A DNA stretch of 33,516 bases from Prorocentrum cordatum (taxonomy: Eukaryota; Sar; Dinophyceae; Prorocentrales; Prorocentraceae). The stretch covers positions 670,001-703,516 of the forward strand of contig CAUYUJ010015826.1 of NCBI GenBank assembly GCA_963575745.1, in the 5' to 3' direction. The translations under genes and the position numbers were made by a program. Positions within the stretch are counted from its first letter, which is position 1; each line of letters begins with the position of its first letter. Shown here piece after piece: positions 18,947-28,545 of the stretch. A model generated the notes under the pieces. The model saw only the letters and a program-made list of their open reading frames with translations. It made no database searches and had not been told where the DNA came from.

Positions 18947-19243
18947 GAGGATGTCTTTAGCGGTTTGCTGGTTTCAGCACTCCTAAGGGGGTGCTGCCCG
19001 GGGTACCTCACGGCCTCCGTTCGCGCCAAAATGGCGGGGATGTCTCGAGCGGTTTGCTTGTTTGCATGCCCAACATCCTCCGTTTTCGGAGCAGATTTGG
19101 AGGATGTCTCGAGCGAGGCGCTCATTTAGGGGGGGCCGCCAGGGGTATCTCACTGCCTCCGTTCGCGCCAAAATGGCTAGATTTTGAGGATCTCTCAATC
19201 GGTTTGCTTGTTTTGGTGGCCAGACTCGTGGGCACAGATTCTC
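18947..19243. repeat. ~152-bp satellite, locus 1
   Basis: About two units, with paired half-units GAGGATGTCT...GCGGTTTGCTGGTTTCAGCAC and GGCGGGGATGTCTCGAGCGG, and a TTTTCGGAGCAGATTTGGAGG box. Same family at 20354-20885 and, inverted, 27624-28330. Confidence 0.75.
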
Positions 19244-19245
19244 CC

Positions 19246-19500
19246 CAGGATGCCACAGGAGGCTCCAGCAGGCTCCAGGAGGCCCTAGGAGGCCACATGA
19301 GGTCCCAGGAGGCATCAGGCGGCCGCAGGAGGATTCAAGATGCCACAAGCTGTCCCAAGAGGCCCCAGGAGGAGGCCCCAGGAAGCTCTGGGAGGCCTCA
19401 GGAAGCCACAGGAGGCCCCAGGAGGCCACAGCAAGCGCCAGGAGGCCCCGGAAGGCAACAGGAGGCCCCGAGAGGCCCCAGGAGCAGGAGGCTTCAGAAG
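19246..19500. repeat. 12-13-bp minisatellite, CAGGAGGCCC variant
   Basis: Degenerate tandem units, the inverse-orientation variant of the GGGGGCCTCTTG family. Confidence 0.8.
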
Positions 19501-19529
19501 GCAACAGGAGTGGCTCCAATCCCATGTGT

Positions 19530-19790
19530 TTTGCGTATGCTCCTATAGATTGGGCCTCACCTGGAGCACGAATCCTTGATTTTATACGTATGTTTCTATA
19601 TATTATCCTTCTCCTGTGTATAAAATCCTGAATGTTTTACGTATGTTCCTACATATTGGGCCTCACCTGGGGCACGAGTCCTAGGTGTTTTACGTGTGCT
19701 CCTATATATGGCCCTTCTCTTATGGTTCCAATCCGCAATGTTTTATGTACGTCTGTTCCTATAGATTGGGCCTCTCCTCGGGCACGAATC
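19530..19790. repeat. ~54-bp tandem repeat, five units
   Basis: CCTATA-like boxes near 19541, 19594, 19646, 19699 and 19756, each followed in most units by TTGGGCCTCACC and GCACGA.TCCT. Confidence 0.7.
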
Positions 19791-19794
19791 CTCC

Positions 19795-19955
19795 CTAGGA
19801 GGTCCTGGGAGGCTCCAGGAGGCCCCAGGAGGCCCCAGGAGGCCTCAGGAGGCCATTCGATGCCCCAAGAGGCCCCAGGAGGCCCCAAGAGGCTCCTGGA
19901 GGCCCCAGGAAGCCCCAGGAGGTTTCAGGAGGCCCCAGGAGGCCCCAGGCTCATA
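19795..19955. repeat. 12-13-bp minisatellite, second CAGGAGGCCC array
   Basis: Same unit as 19246-19500, placed just before the second leader block. Confidence 0.8.
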
Positions 19956-20024
19956 CGCAGAGACGCGCTCGTACTAATGAGACTCATTCACACCCCAATT
20001 CATTCGCAGTTAGATTCATTCCCA

Positions 20025-20140
20025 GACCGTCACAACTCAAGCCCGCTTATATTGGAAAACTCTTGCGCCTAGACACTCACGGCGGACAGGTCCATGCGAA
20101 TAGATGCACATATGGGGAGCTCCACGCAGTGAATGATTAT
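20025..20140. repeat. Leader block of composite repeat, copy 2
   Basis: Homologue of 18600-18730, again followed by a GAT tract and satellite. Confidence 0.65.
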
Positions 20141-20290
20141 GACAACAATGGTGATGATGACGATGATTCGACGATGATGATGGTGGTGATGACGATGGTG
20201 ATGACGGAGCAGATTTTGACGATGTCTCCAGCGAGGCGCTGGTGATGACGTTGGTGATGATGGCGGTGGTGATGATGATTTTGATGGTGG

Positions 20291-20346
<56 letters not shown>

Positions 20347-20353
20347 GTGGTGG
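20134..20353. repeat. GAT microsatellite with embedded satellite fragment
   Basis: Between two GAT stretches, 20205-20245 holds GGAGCAGATTTTGACGATGT and GCGAGGCGCTGGTGATGACG, a piece of the neighbouring satellite. The tract thus lies within the satellite. Confidence 0.8.
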
Positions 20354-20885
20354 AAGTTTGTGAGGATGTCTCGGGCGAGGCGTTGGTTTCAGCACGCCCA
20401 TGCGGGAACCGCCACGGGGGTATCTCACTCCTTCGTTCGCGTCCAACTTGCGGGGATGTTTCGAGCGGCTTGCCTGTTTCCGCCCCCAGCACTCTCCGCT
20501 TTCGGAGCAGATTTTGAGGATGTCTTGGGCGAGGCGCCTGTTTTCGCACCCCAGAAGGGGGCGAGATGGCGAGGTTGTCTCGAGCGGTTTGTTTGCTTTG
20601 GTGGCCAGATTCGTCTGCGTACAGAGCAGATTCCGAGGATGTCTTGGGCGAGGCGTTGGTTTCAGCACGCCCATAGGGGAACCGCCAGGGGATATCTCCC
20701 TCGTCCGTTCGCGCCCAGATCGCGGGGATGCTTCAGGCGGTTTGCATGGCTGCGCCCCCAACGTCATCCGCTGTCGGAGCTGATTTTGAAGATGTCTCGG
20801 GGCGAGGCGCTGGCTTTCGCACCCCCAGCTGCCCAGGTCGCGAGGATGTCTCGAGCGGTTTGCTTGTTCTGGTGTCCACGACCTA
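20354..20885. repeat. ~152-bp satellite, locus 2
   Basis: Three to four diverged units with the CGGAGCAGATTTTGAGGATG and CGGGGATGTTTCGAGCGG boxes. The plus ORF through it is a product of the repeat. Confidence 0.75.
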
Positions 20886-20941
20886 GTTTTCCAGTTCCCC
20901 GCGCGCCCAGCCGCGCGCTGCTCGATGCCGAGTGCAGCTAG

Positions 20942-21217
20942 TCGCCTGACACCTCGGCCCGATTCCAAGTGCGGACGGTCTGGTTCGACGGCATCTCCCG
21001 ACGACGTTTTCCGCTCCGGTGGCGAACGCGATTTGTGCTGACCGCTCAAGGAACGAGCCACACGCTCCCCTTTTCGCGCCGTGAGGTCTTGCCTGGGCTG
21101 CCGCAGCTCACTCCGCCAGCGGAGGCAGTGGCGCGTGAGCTTCCAGCGAAAAGCCGCGCGCAGACGCTCTCTCTTCAACGTGGTTTGTCGCGTATCCCCA
21201 CGCAGTGGATACATTTA
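20942..21217 (+). other. Uncharacterised ORF ending at MITE copy 2
   Basis: An open frame begins after TAG at 20939-20941 and continues into the MITE. The part before the MITE reads RFQVRTVWFDGISRRRFPLR and later LPGLPQLTPPAEAVARELP, with mostly G/C-ending codons. No domain is recognised. The MITE supplies the final residues and a stop, so the original frame may be interrupted. It could be an exon with unseen boundaries. Confidence 0.3.
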
Positions 21218-21382
21218 CACCTTAGGCGATGCTTAAGAAAACTTAAGTTTTCGGTCAGAGTCTCGATTATTCTTAACGTTTCAATGTGAATCCTAAGATT
21301 TCAATAGAAATTTCGGTTTTTTATCCAAGTTCTGAGACTATGAATTTCTTAACCCATGATTTCTTAAGCATTTCGCAAGGTG
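21218..21382. mobile_element. 165-bp TA-flanked MITE, copy 2
   Basis: Same length and ends as copy 1 (CACCTTAGGCG / CGCAAGGTG), flanked by TA at 21216-21217 and 21383-21384. The ends are slightly better matched than in copy 1. Confidence 0.8.
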
Positions 21383-21414
21383 TATGTTCGTTGGTATCTC
21401 GTGGTAGGCCTTTT

Positions 21415-21750
21415 TTTCTCGGGCCTTTTGGAGGCAGATTTGGAGTTTATGGGGACAGTTTAGGGGCCTCTTTTGGATCTCATTTGGGTCTCAGTTGGGC
21501 CTCGTCGGGGCCTAGCGGGGCTTCTCAGGGGGCATTTGGGTGCCTCTTGGGCGCCTCTTCTTGCCTCCTGGATGCGTGTTGGACCAACAGCTCGATATGT
21601 CCCCTCGGGTCCCTTTTCTTGATGCCTTGTGGAGCCGTCTTGGGGGCCTCTTCAGTCGTCTTGGAGGCCTCTTGGGCCGTTCTGAGGCCCTCGTGGGCCG
21701 TTTTGGGACCCTCTCAGGCCATTTCAGGGCGATCTTGGGGGCCTCTTAGG
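21415..21750. repeat. Degenerate GGCCTCTTGGG minisatellite
   Basis: Older-looking version of the 12-bp family with GCCTCTTGGG, GCCGTTTTGG and GCCTCGTGGG units. Confidence 0.65.
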
Positions 21751-21804
21751 CTGTTTTGGGGTGTCGAGAAGCCAAATGATACCGGAGAACAACCCCAATC
21801 ATAA

Positions 21805-22478
21805 TCTTTTTAGGACTATAGGGCTATAGGACCATATGGCTATAGGTCTATAGGGCTACAGGGGTATAGGGGTATAGGCATATAGAGCTATCGGACTACA
21901 GAGCTATAGGGCTATAGGTCTATAAGGCTATGAGACTATACGGCTGTAGGGCTATAAAGGCTATCAGGGTACAAGGGCTATAAGGGCTATAGGGCTATGG
22001 GGCTATAGGGCTATAGGGCTATGGGGCTATGGGGCTATAGGGCTAGAGGGCTAGAGGGCTATAGTGTTGTAGGGCTATATGGCTATAGTGCTATAAGGCT
22101 TTCGGGGCTATTTTTGGGCTATAAGCTTATGGGGCTATAAGGCTATTAAGGCTATAGGGCTATAGGGTTATATGGCTATTAGGGTTATTAGGGTTATCAT
22201 AGGGCTACTATAGGCTACAGTGTTATAAGGGCTATAAGGGATATAGGGCTATAGGGCTATAGGGCTATGGGGCTATAGGGCTATAGGGTTACAGGGCTAT
22301 GGGGCTATAGCGCTATAGGGCTATAAGGCTATTAGGGCTATAGGGCTATAGGGCTATAGTGCTATAGGGCGGTAGGGCTATTAGGCCTACCATAGGGCTA
22401 TCATAGGCTACTATAGGGTTATGATAGGGCCATTATAGGTCTATTATAGGGCTATAAGGCTATAGGGCTATAGAGCTA
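21805..22478. repeat. GGGCTATA minisatellite, ~670 bp
   Basis: Degenerate 8-9-bp units (GGGCTATA, GGCTATTA and similar). It has no long ORF, since TAG stops recur in its frames. Confidence 0.9.
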
Positions 22479-22617
22479 CTGGGCACCCGGGCACCCGGGC
22501 ACCCGGGCACCTGGGCACCCGGGCAACCGGGCACAGGGGCACCCGGGCACCGGGGCACCCAGGCACTTGGGCACCGGGGCACCTGGGCACCCGGGCACCT
22601 GGGCACCCAGGCACCCC
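22479..22617. repeat. GGGCACCC minisatellite
   Basis: 8-9-bp GGGCACC(C/T)(G) units adjoining the GGGCTATA array. Confidence 0.9.
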
Positions 22618-22639
22618 CAAGGACAATCAATGATTGTTG

Positions 22640-22820
22640 CCTCTTGAGGCTCTGTTGGGAGCCGTCTTGCAGGCCTCGTGTAGCGTCTTGGAGGCCTCTC
22701 TGGCCGTCTGGGCGCCATCTTGGGCGTCTTGGCGAGATCTTTCGGCGACTCGGGGTCCTCGCCGATTACCTTAGGGTCGTCTTGGAGCCTTCTTGGTCCC
22801 TGTTGGGGCCCTCTTGAGCC
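22640..22820. repeat. Degenerate GCCTCTTGG minisatellite
   Basis: Another degenerate member of the 12-bp family (GTCTTGGAGGCCTC, GCCCTCTTGAGCC). Confidence 0.6.
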
Positions 22821-22979
22821 CGAATTAATCACGCGACAAGCCGCCAGGAACCTCAGAGAAACCAAGAAATAGGATTTGGGCCCTTTCAGGAATCGGGCAT
22901 AGGACCTGAGGACACGCCCACTCCGTACCCAGAGGCACGGTGGCGGATTTACCGATGCGTATTGTGCTTATTGCATGCT

Positions 22980-23330
22980 ATGTCGTTTTGTGGGCACGTG
23001 GTGCGCACGCTTACTCGAGCCCAAACGACCATCTCAGACGTGCAGCTTTCTGCGAATAAGGTCTGCAGGTGGGGTTGTTCGGGCCGAGCGTTCAGCACCC
23101 ATGTCGGGCAGGAGGTTAAGATTGGCCTCGGGCCCGACGACGGGCCACAGGTCTCTGTGGGCTGTCAGGGACTCCCTGGGGCGCCTCGGTGTCTTGCTTC
23201 GAACTGTACCATTAACAATTTCGAGGCACTGACAGATGCCACCCACTCCGCAATTCACTCACAGGAACCCGCCCTGCCCTCTCGCACGACCTACTGCCCA
23301 AGTCTCCGCACCGCTCCGCCCCCACCCCTT
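22980..23330 (+). other. Uncharacterised ORF or exon
   Basis: From ATG at 22980 the frame reads MSFCGHVVRTLTRAQTTISD and continues through VKIGLGPDDGPQVSVGCQ to a CTC tract. Third-position bias is weak. It may be a first exon running into a polypyrimidine intron. No domain is recognised. Confidence 0.25.
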
Positions 23331-23412
23331 TCCTCCTCCTCCTCTTCCTCCTTCTCCTCCTCTTTCCCCCTCTTCCGTCTTCTCTTCCTCCTCCTCCTCC
23401 TCCTCCTGTGCC
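23330..23412. repeat. CTC microsatellite
   Basis: CT-rich tract with CTC runs. Confidence 0.95.
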
Positions 23413-23705
23413 TCCCTCTCCCCTGGGGCACAGGGAAGGGGAGCAGGGGCGCAGGGAAGGGGAGTAGGAGGCGGGCGCGGGAAGAGGGGGAAGAACAGCT
23501 CCCAGGACAAAAAGGGCAGGGCGGTGCCTGGACCGCGGAACGAGAAGGGCGCAGGGCGAGGCGGCAACATGGCAGCAGTGGGCGTTGTGCGAGGGCATAC
23601 GTGCACATCGCGTGGGGCGCGACGCGCGGTGCGTGAGGTGGGCGTTGTGGGCGTGTGCGCGGCGACGTGGGCGACGAGGCGTCGTCGTGTGGAAGCGGGG
23701 CGGAT

Positions 23706-23856
23706 ATGCCAGCCGGCCTCGGTCCAGGCTCCGCCCGTGCCCCCATGGAAGGGGAGGGGGCGGCGCGAGCGGCAGGGGCCAGCCGGCCCGCCGTCCCCCT
23801 GGTGCTCGGGTGCCTCACGTTCCTGGCCCTCTCCCTCCTCTCCCTTCCCATCCCAG
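23706..23856 (+). CDS. Candidate first exon with a membrane segment
   Basis: From ATG at 23706 the frame reads MPAGLGPGSARAPMEGEG, an Ala/Arg/Ser linker, then a hydrophobic run LVLGCLTFLALSLLSLPIPG typical of a signal anchor or transmembrane helix. 41 of 50 codons end in G or C. A canonical CAG|GTGTGTG donor follows at 23857, phase 1, and a TTTGCAG acceptor at 24014 gives the matching phase. The caveat is that the hydrophobic stretch is pyrimidine-rich DNA ending in CCCAG and could be an acceptor region rather than coding. An in-frame upstream extension is also possible. Confidence 0.35.
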
Positions 23857-24014
23857 GTGTGTGCCCCCCTGCAACCAACCCAATATTGCCTCGTCCCTGG
23901 TCCTCGTCTGCCGCCTTCCTTCCTGCCCAGTGCCCAGCGTCGTCGTGGAGGGGATCGTCTGAGAGGGCACCTCGAGGCCACCGTACCGAGTCTTCTCTTT
24001 GGTGTGGTTTGCAG

Positions 24015-24430
24015 CCGGGCTCGGTTGGCCACTGGACGGCAGCCTTCGACCGTTGCGATGGTGCAGTGCTGTTCGTGTGCTTGCTGTAGGTGCAAGCACC
24101 GCAGCTCAGGGGCCTCGATCTGAGGCCTCGGTTCGCGATGTGTCGCAGCTCCACCGTCGGAAGGTGCCCATCCCCACTGCTCCCCCCAGTCCCTGGGACA
24201 CGACCCCGCGGCAGTGGCTATGGGACACAGTCTGGCCGCGCACCTCCCAGGAGGGAACAAAAACACACAGACACAATGAATCGTCCCAGAAAATACGGGA
24301 AAATTCGGGGAATCGTGTTATTTGTGTCTATTTATTTGTGTGTCCCAGGGCCCCTTTAACCTCCTCGCGCTGCCCCACCACGGTTGGCAGGCTCTTCTGC
24401 AACGGCTGCCACCCTCAGCACATCACGTAG
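24015..24430 (+). CDS. Candidate second exon, uncharacterised
   Basis: Joins in phase to 23706-23856 across a 158-bp intron (23857-24014, GT...TTTGCAG) for a 188-residue model. It reads AGLGWPLDGSLRPL and later PIPTAPPSPWDTTPRQWLWD, then turns AT-rich (24251-24348), and ends GRLFCNGCHPQHIT before TAG. The AT-rich part may be a further intron ending GTGTGTCCCAG. After TAG the same frame continues PVGVTADTKKRMQRFKTYD to TAG at 24509-24511 with strong G/C third positions, so the stop may be a splice artefact or a mutation. No family is recognised. Confidence 0.3.
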
Positions 24431-24684
24431 CCCGTGGGGGTCACGGCGGACACGAAGAAGCGCATGCAGCGTTTCAAGACCTATGATTCTGCTTTCGAGC
24501 TAGTTCCGTAGCCTAGCTGGAGGTTGGGAGCCCCCTGGCGCGGCCCTGGTAATCGCATGCGTTTCAAGAGACATCTCCCAAGCGGGATGCATTTTCCGGC
24601 CAGCATCCAGACGAGGCCACACGCTGCCATGCATTGAGTGTCAAACGAAAGTCCCTCCTCTGCCTGCCCCCCCACCCACGTCAG

Positions 24685-24762
24685 CCTCCCCCTTGGGAGA
24701 CCCCTGAGCTTCCGGCCAGCCGCCAGGTGACCGAGCACCTGCGCGGCCTGCAGAAGCTCCAG
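24685..24762 (+). CDS. Candidate internal exon (26 codons), GC donor
   Basis: Follows a pyrimidine-rich stretch ending ACGTCAG and ends CTCCAG before GCAGGC, a GC-type donor of the sort known in dinoflagellates. It is phase 0 at both ends. It reads PPPWETPELPASRQVTEH then LRGLQKLQ; the last 17 codons all end in G or C. A short helical segment; no domain is recognised. It may belong with the exons at 23.7-24.5 kb. Confidence 0.4.
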
Positions 24763-25025
24763 GCAGGCATCCCCTGGGGTTGCGCCGGGGGCGCCCCGGA
24801 GCCTCTCGAGGGCGCCCCGGGGTGGTTGGAGAGCCTTCGGGAGTGTTCGGCCAAGGCCGCTCGAGGGAGGTCTCCAAGGGGACTCGGAGGCGCTCGGGGC
24901 GCCCTCGACTGCCAATCGAATGCTCCCAGGATTCCGTCGCGATCGTCGCGATCTGTGATGATCGCTGCCTCGGCCAGCTCTCGGCGGAGTGGGGCGGCGG
25001 AGCCCGACTCCGCCAGGATCCGATC

Positions 25026-25122
<97 letters not shown>

Positions 25123-25324
25123 CTCATGCTGATGCTGATGCTGATGCTGATGCTGATGCCGATGCCGATGCCGATGCCGATGCCGATGCCGATGCTGATG
25201 ATTATGGTTATGGTTATGGTTATGGTTATGATTATGATTATGAGGATGAGGATGAGGATGAGGATGAGGATGAAGATGACGAAGACGATGATTATGATGA
25301 TGACGATGATGCTGATGCTGATGC

Positions 25325-25385
<61 letters not shown>

Positions 25386-25411
25386 CATGTTCATGATCAT
25401 GATGGTGATGC

Positions 25412-25452
<41 letters not shown>

Positions 25453-25549
25453 GTGGTGATGGTGATGGTGATGGTGATGGTGGTGGTGGTGATGATGCTG
25501 ATGCTGATGCTGATGCTAATGCTGCTGCTGCTGATGATGTTGATGATGT

Positions 25550-25590
<41 letters not shown>

Positions 25591-25617
25591 CTGATGATGA
25601 TGATGATGATGATAAAC
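25026..25617. repeat. 590-bp compound GAT microsatellite
   Basis: GAT runs alternating with nested hexamers GATGCT, GATGCC, GGTTAT, GAGGAT and GGTGAT. All three forward frames differ by codon (D, M or stop); the Asp frame is open for 346 codons (24780-25820). I see no reason to call it coding. Confidence 0.95.
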
Positions 25618-25849
25618 CTGATGATGAGAAGAGCAGTCGGAGTAGGAAACGTGGAGGAGGAGTCGGAGGAGGAGGAAAAGGAGGAAGAGGAAACACATAC
25701 AGCTTCTCTCGCCCGTCCCACGTTATTTTAAGCACTACTGAATCACTTCACGCTTGTTTCCTCTCGCACTCGCCCTCTTGGGAACTTGTTGCGCCCTCCA
25801 GTAGAAAAGAGTTCGAGTAGCTGAGGAACGCGACAGCCTCGAGCTAATG

Positions 25850-26193
25850 TTTGGCCAACGTCAAGAGGAGGGGAATGCGCAGCGGCTGGCCTGTGGCTTG
25901 CCCGGGAAAGAGAAATGCGCAGCACCAGCAGGACGCCGAGGGGGGAGCAGCAGCGGCACGGGGAGGGGAAGGGAGAGGAGTTGTGTGCGTCAGGGAGGCA
26001 GAGATCGCCTCTCTCTGTAGGACCCCCCTTTGGGGAGATTGCACTGTGGTGGGTGCGCGTGCCGAGTGTCGGCGCCGAGAGTCGGTGCGGAGTGTCGTTG
26101 CCGAGTGAGGATGCCGAGAGTCGGTGCCGAGTGTCGGCGCCCATCGTCATTGACGCGGGGGGTCTCTAGAGAGCTGCCCCCCCCCCCCCCCAG
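25850..26193. other. No gene recognised
   Basis: Contains short tandem GTGCCGAGTGTCGGCGCCGA-like units at 26056-26150 (about 24 bp) and a C run at 26177-26192. Confidence 0.5.
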
Positions 26194-26348
26194 ACACACA
26201 AGAGAGGAGCACGGAGTAGGAGCGGTCTCCTCTGCCCGGGCATCCGACGGGCATCGCGCTGCGCGCGCGAAGCTCGCGCCACACCGCCAGGGTGCCGCCA
26301 GCGCGGTCATCGCCGACGTGCAGACGGCGTCCAAGGCGGGGCCCGACG
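26194..26348 (+). CDS. Candidate exon after a poly-C tract
   Basis: Follows (C)n-CAG. The frame reads REEHGVGAVSSARASDGHRA then ARAKLAPHRQGAASAVIADVQ, with most codons ending in G or C and a likely helical middle. The end is not clear: the frame runs into a C-rich stretch after AGPDA. No domain is recognised. Confidence 0.3.
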
Positions 26349-26573
26349 CCCCCCCCTCCCCTCTTCGCGCGCGCGTGGGCGGGGAGGAGTGGGAGCGTGT
26401 TTCTTGAGTGCTTGGGGCACAGTGGGCATATGGCCCCTGGCCCCCTCTCCCCCCCCCAAAAAAAAACGTCGCGCCCCCCCCCCCCCCCCCAGTGCGCTCC
26501 GGGCACTGCCGCCTTGCGCACGGCGGGGGGAGGCGTTACATTATAACCCCCCCTGGCCCCTCCCCCCTCTATA

Positions 26574-26720
26574 ATAGCCCATTATCTCCGAGAATTACTC
26601 GACGCGGGGCTCCCCATATGTGCATCTCATTCTCTTGGTACGTCTTTCTCTTGATATCTGTCAATGAGCGCCTGTGTGCGAGGGCGAACCGCTCGCTCGA
26701 GACATTCCCACAGTCTGCAA
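26574..26720 (-). repeat. Inverted fragment of the composite repeat
   Basis: 26574-26600 (ATAATAGCCCATTATCTCCG) recurs at 28332-28352; 26605-26640 is the inverse of the GATGCACATATGGGGAGC block; 26665-26720 is an inverse satellite piece (GCTCGAGACATTCCC). Confidence 0.6.
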
Positions 26721-26739
26721 GCATGAGTGCGACCAATAG

Positions 26740-27245
26740 CAAATCTGAGAGCGACTGATTCTGAGTGTGAGTTAATCTGGGTGCGATTGAGCCTGGGTTT
26801 GAGTGGGTACGCGTGTGAGTAAATATGAGCGCGAGTGCGTCTGTGTGCGAGTGGGTCTGAGTATGGACGAATCTGAGTGTGAGCCAGTCTGTGATTGAGC
26901 GGATCGTAGTATGATGAGTCTGAGCATGATTGAGTCTGGGCTTGAGTGGGTCTGAGTCTGAGAAAAAGTGCGTGTGTGTGTTAATGAATCTGAGTGCGAG
27001 TGAGCCGAGTGTGATTGGGTATGGATGTGAGGCAGTCTGAGTGTGAGTCGGCCTGCGTTTGAGCGGACCGAAGGATGATGAGTCTGAGTAGGAGCGAGTC
27101 TGAGTATGAGTGGTTCTGAGCGTGAGTCTGAGTGTGAGTAAGTTTAAGTATGTATATGAGCGAGTCTAAGTGCGAGTGAGCCTGCGTGTGACTGAGTCTG
27201 AGTATTAGTGAGTACGAATGCAGAAGAGTGAAGGAGAGCGGAGAG
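26740..27245. repeat. Degenerate GAGTCTGAGTGT tandem repeat
   Basis: About 500 bp of 6/12-bp units (GTGAGT, CTGAGT). Its inverse appears briefly near 19975-20030. Confidence 0.8.
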
Positions 27246-27340
27246 CGAAGGAGAGTGAGGCGGAAGCGTTTAAGTAAAACCTAAAGCCTTGGAACATCGA
27301 CACTCGATCGTCTGGCCCTGGCTACTCGAGTTGCCCACGT

Positions 27341-27385
27341 CCTCCTCCTCCTCCTCATCAGCATCAGCATCAGCATCAGCATCAG

Positions 27386-27468
<83 letters not shown>

Positions 27469-27621
27469 CCTTCCTGCTTCTGCTCCTACCTTGTTCATGC
27501 TGTCCTCCTTCTCCTCCTCCTCCTCCTTGTCCTCTTCTTCCTCCTCCTCATCGCTTCTTCCTTCTCTTCTCTTCCTCCTCCTCCTCCTCCTCCTCCTCCT
27601 CTTCCTCCTCCTCCTCCTTGG
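27341..27621. repeat. CTC/CATCAG/CAT microsatellite
   Basis: CTC, then CATCAG hexamers, then CAT to about 27471, then CTC to 27621. It abuts the inverted satellite. Confidence 0.95.
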
Positions 27622-27623
27622 GA

Positions 27624-28330
27624 GTGCTGAAACCAGCAAATCGCCTGAGACATCCTCCCAAAACTGCTCCGAAAACGACAGATGCCCAGCAGCATAACGG
27701 CCAAACCGCCTGAGACATCCCCGCAAATTGGGCGCGAACGTCCTCCAAATCTGCTCCGAAAGCGAAACATGTTGGACGAGAAAATGGCCAAACCGCCTGA
27801 GACATCCCCACAACATCCCGCGAAAGGGGCCGAGTGCAATACCCCCCCGCCGCTCCCCTTAGAGTGCTGAAACAAGCGAATCGCTTGAGACATCCTCCAA
27901 ATCTGCTCCGAAAGCGAAACATGTTGAAAGAGAAAATGGCCAAACCGCCTGAGACATCCCCACAAAATCCAGCGAAAGGGGCCGAGTGCAATACCCCCCC
28001 GCCGCTCCCCTTAGAGTGCTGAAGCCAGCGAATTGCCTGAGACATCCTCCAACTCTGCTCCGAAAGCGAAACATGTTGGAAGAGAACATGGCCAAACCGC
28101 CTGAGACATCCCCACAACATCCCGCGAAAGGGGCCGAGTGCAATACCCCCCCGCCGCTCCCCTTAGGAGTGCTGAAACCAGCGAATCGCCTGAGACATCC
28201 TCCAAATCTGCTCCGAAAGCGAAACATGTTGGAAGAGAAAATGGCCAAACCGCCTGAGACCTCCCCACAAAATCCCGCGAAAGGGGCCGAGTGCAATACC
28301 CCCCGCCGCTCCCCTTAGGAGTGCTGAAAC
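27624..28330 (-). repeat. ~152-bp satellite, locus 3 (inverted)
   Basis: Units start with GTGCTGAAAC at 27624, 27864, 28016, 28169 and 28321, spacing 240, 152, 153 and 152. The last three full units are nearly identical, so this is the youngest of the three loci. The 240-bp unit carries an extra half-unit. Frames are open on both strands because the units share few stops. Confidence 0.9.
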
Positions 28331-28416
28331 CATAATAGCCCATTATCTCCGAAAATAAAAAGACGCGCTCTAGGACGGGAGAGCAGGATCAGGAGGAGAA
28401 TCGAAGACTAAAAAAC

Positions 28417-28516
28417 NNNNNNNNNNNNNNNNNNNNNNNNNNNNNNNNNNNNNNNNNNNNNNNNNNNNNNNNNNNNNNNNNNNNNNNNNNNNNNNNNNNN
28501 NNNNNNNNNNNNNNNN
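28417..28516. other. 100-N assembly gap
   Basis: Exactly 100 N; a standard placeholder, so true distance is unknown. A CA microsatellite lies directly after it (28517-28540). Confidence 1.
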
Positions 28517-28545
28517 GCACACACGCACACACACACACACTTTTT

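Noticed and set aside
19160-19190. GCCAAAATGGCTA, like the inverse of part of the dinoflagellate spliced leader
   Set aside because: It lies in the satellite, whose other units read GCCAAAATGGCGGGG; the match is a chance variant and lacks the rest of the leader.
21805-22478. G-rich GGGCTATA repeats as a telomere
   Set aside because: The unit is degenerate and unlike TTTAGGG-type telomeres, and it is internal to the window.
24634-25731. Poly-Met, poly-Ile and poly-Asp ORFs of ~350 codons
   Set aside because: They are translations of the GAT microsatellite in different frames and strands.
27624-28330. Regular repeats that might be a CRISPR array
   Set aside because: Units of 152 bp repeat throughout with no unique spacers, and the setting is eukaryotic.
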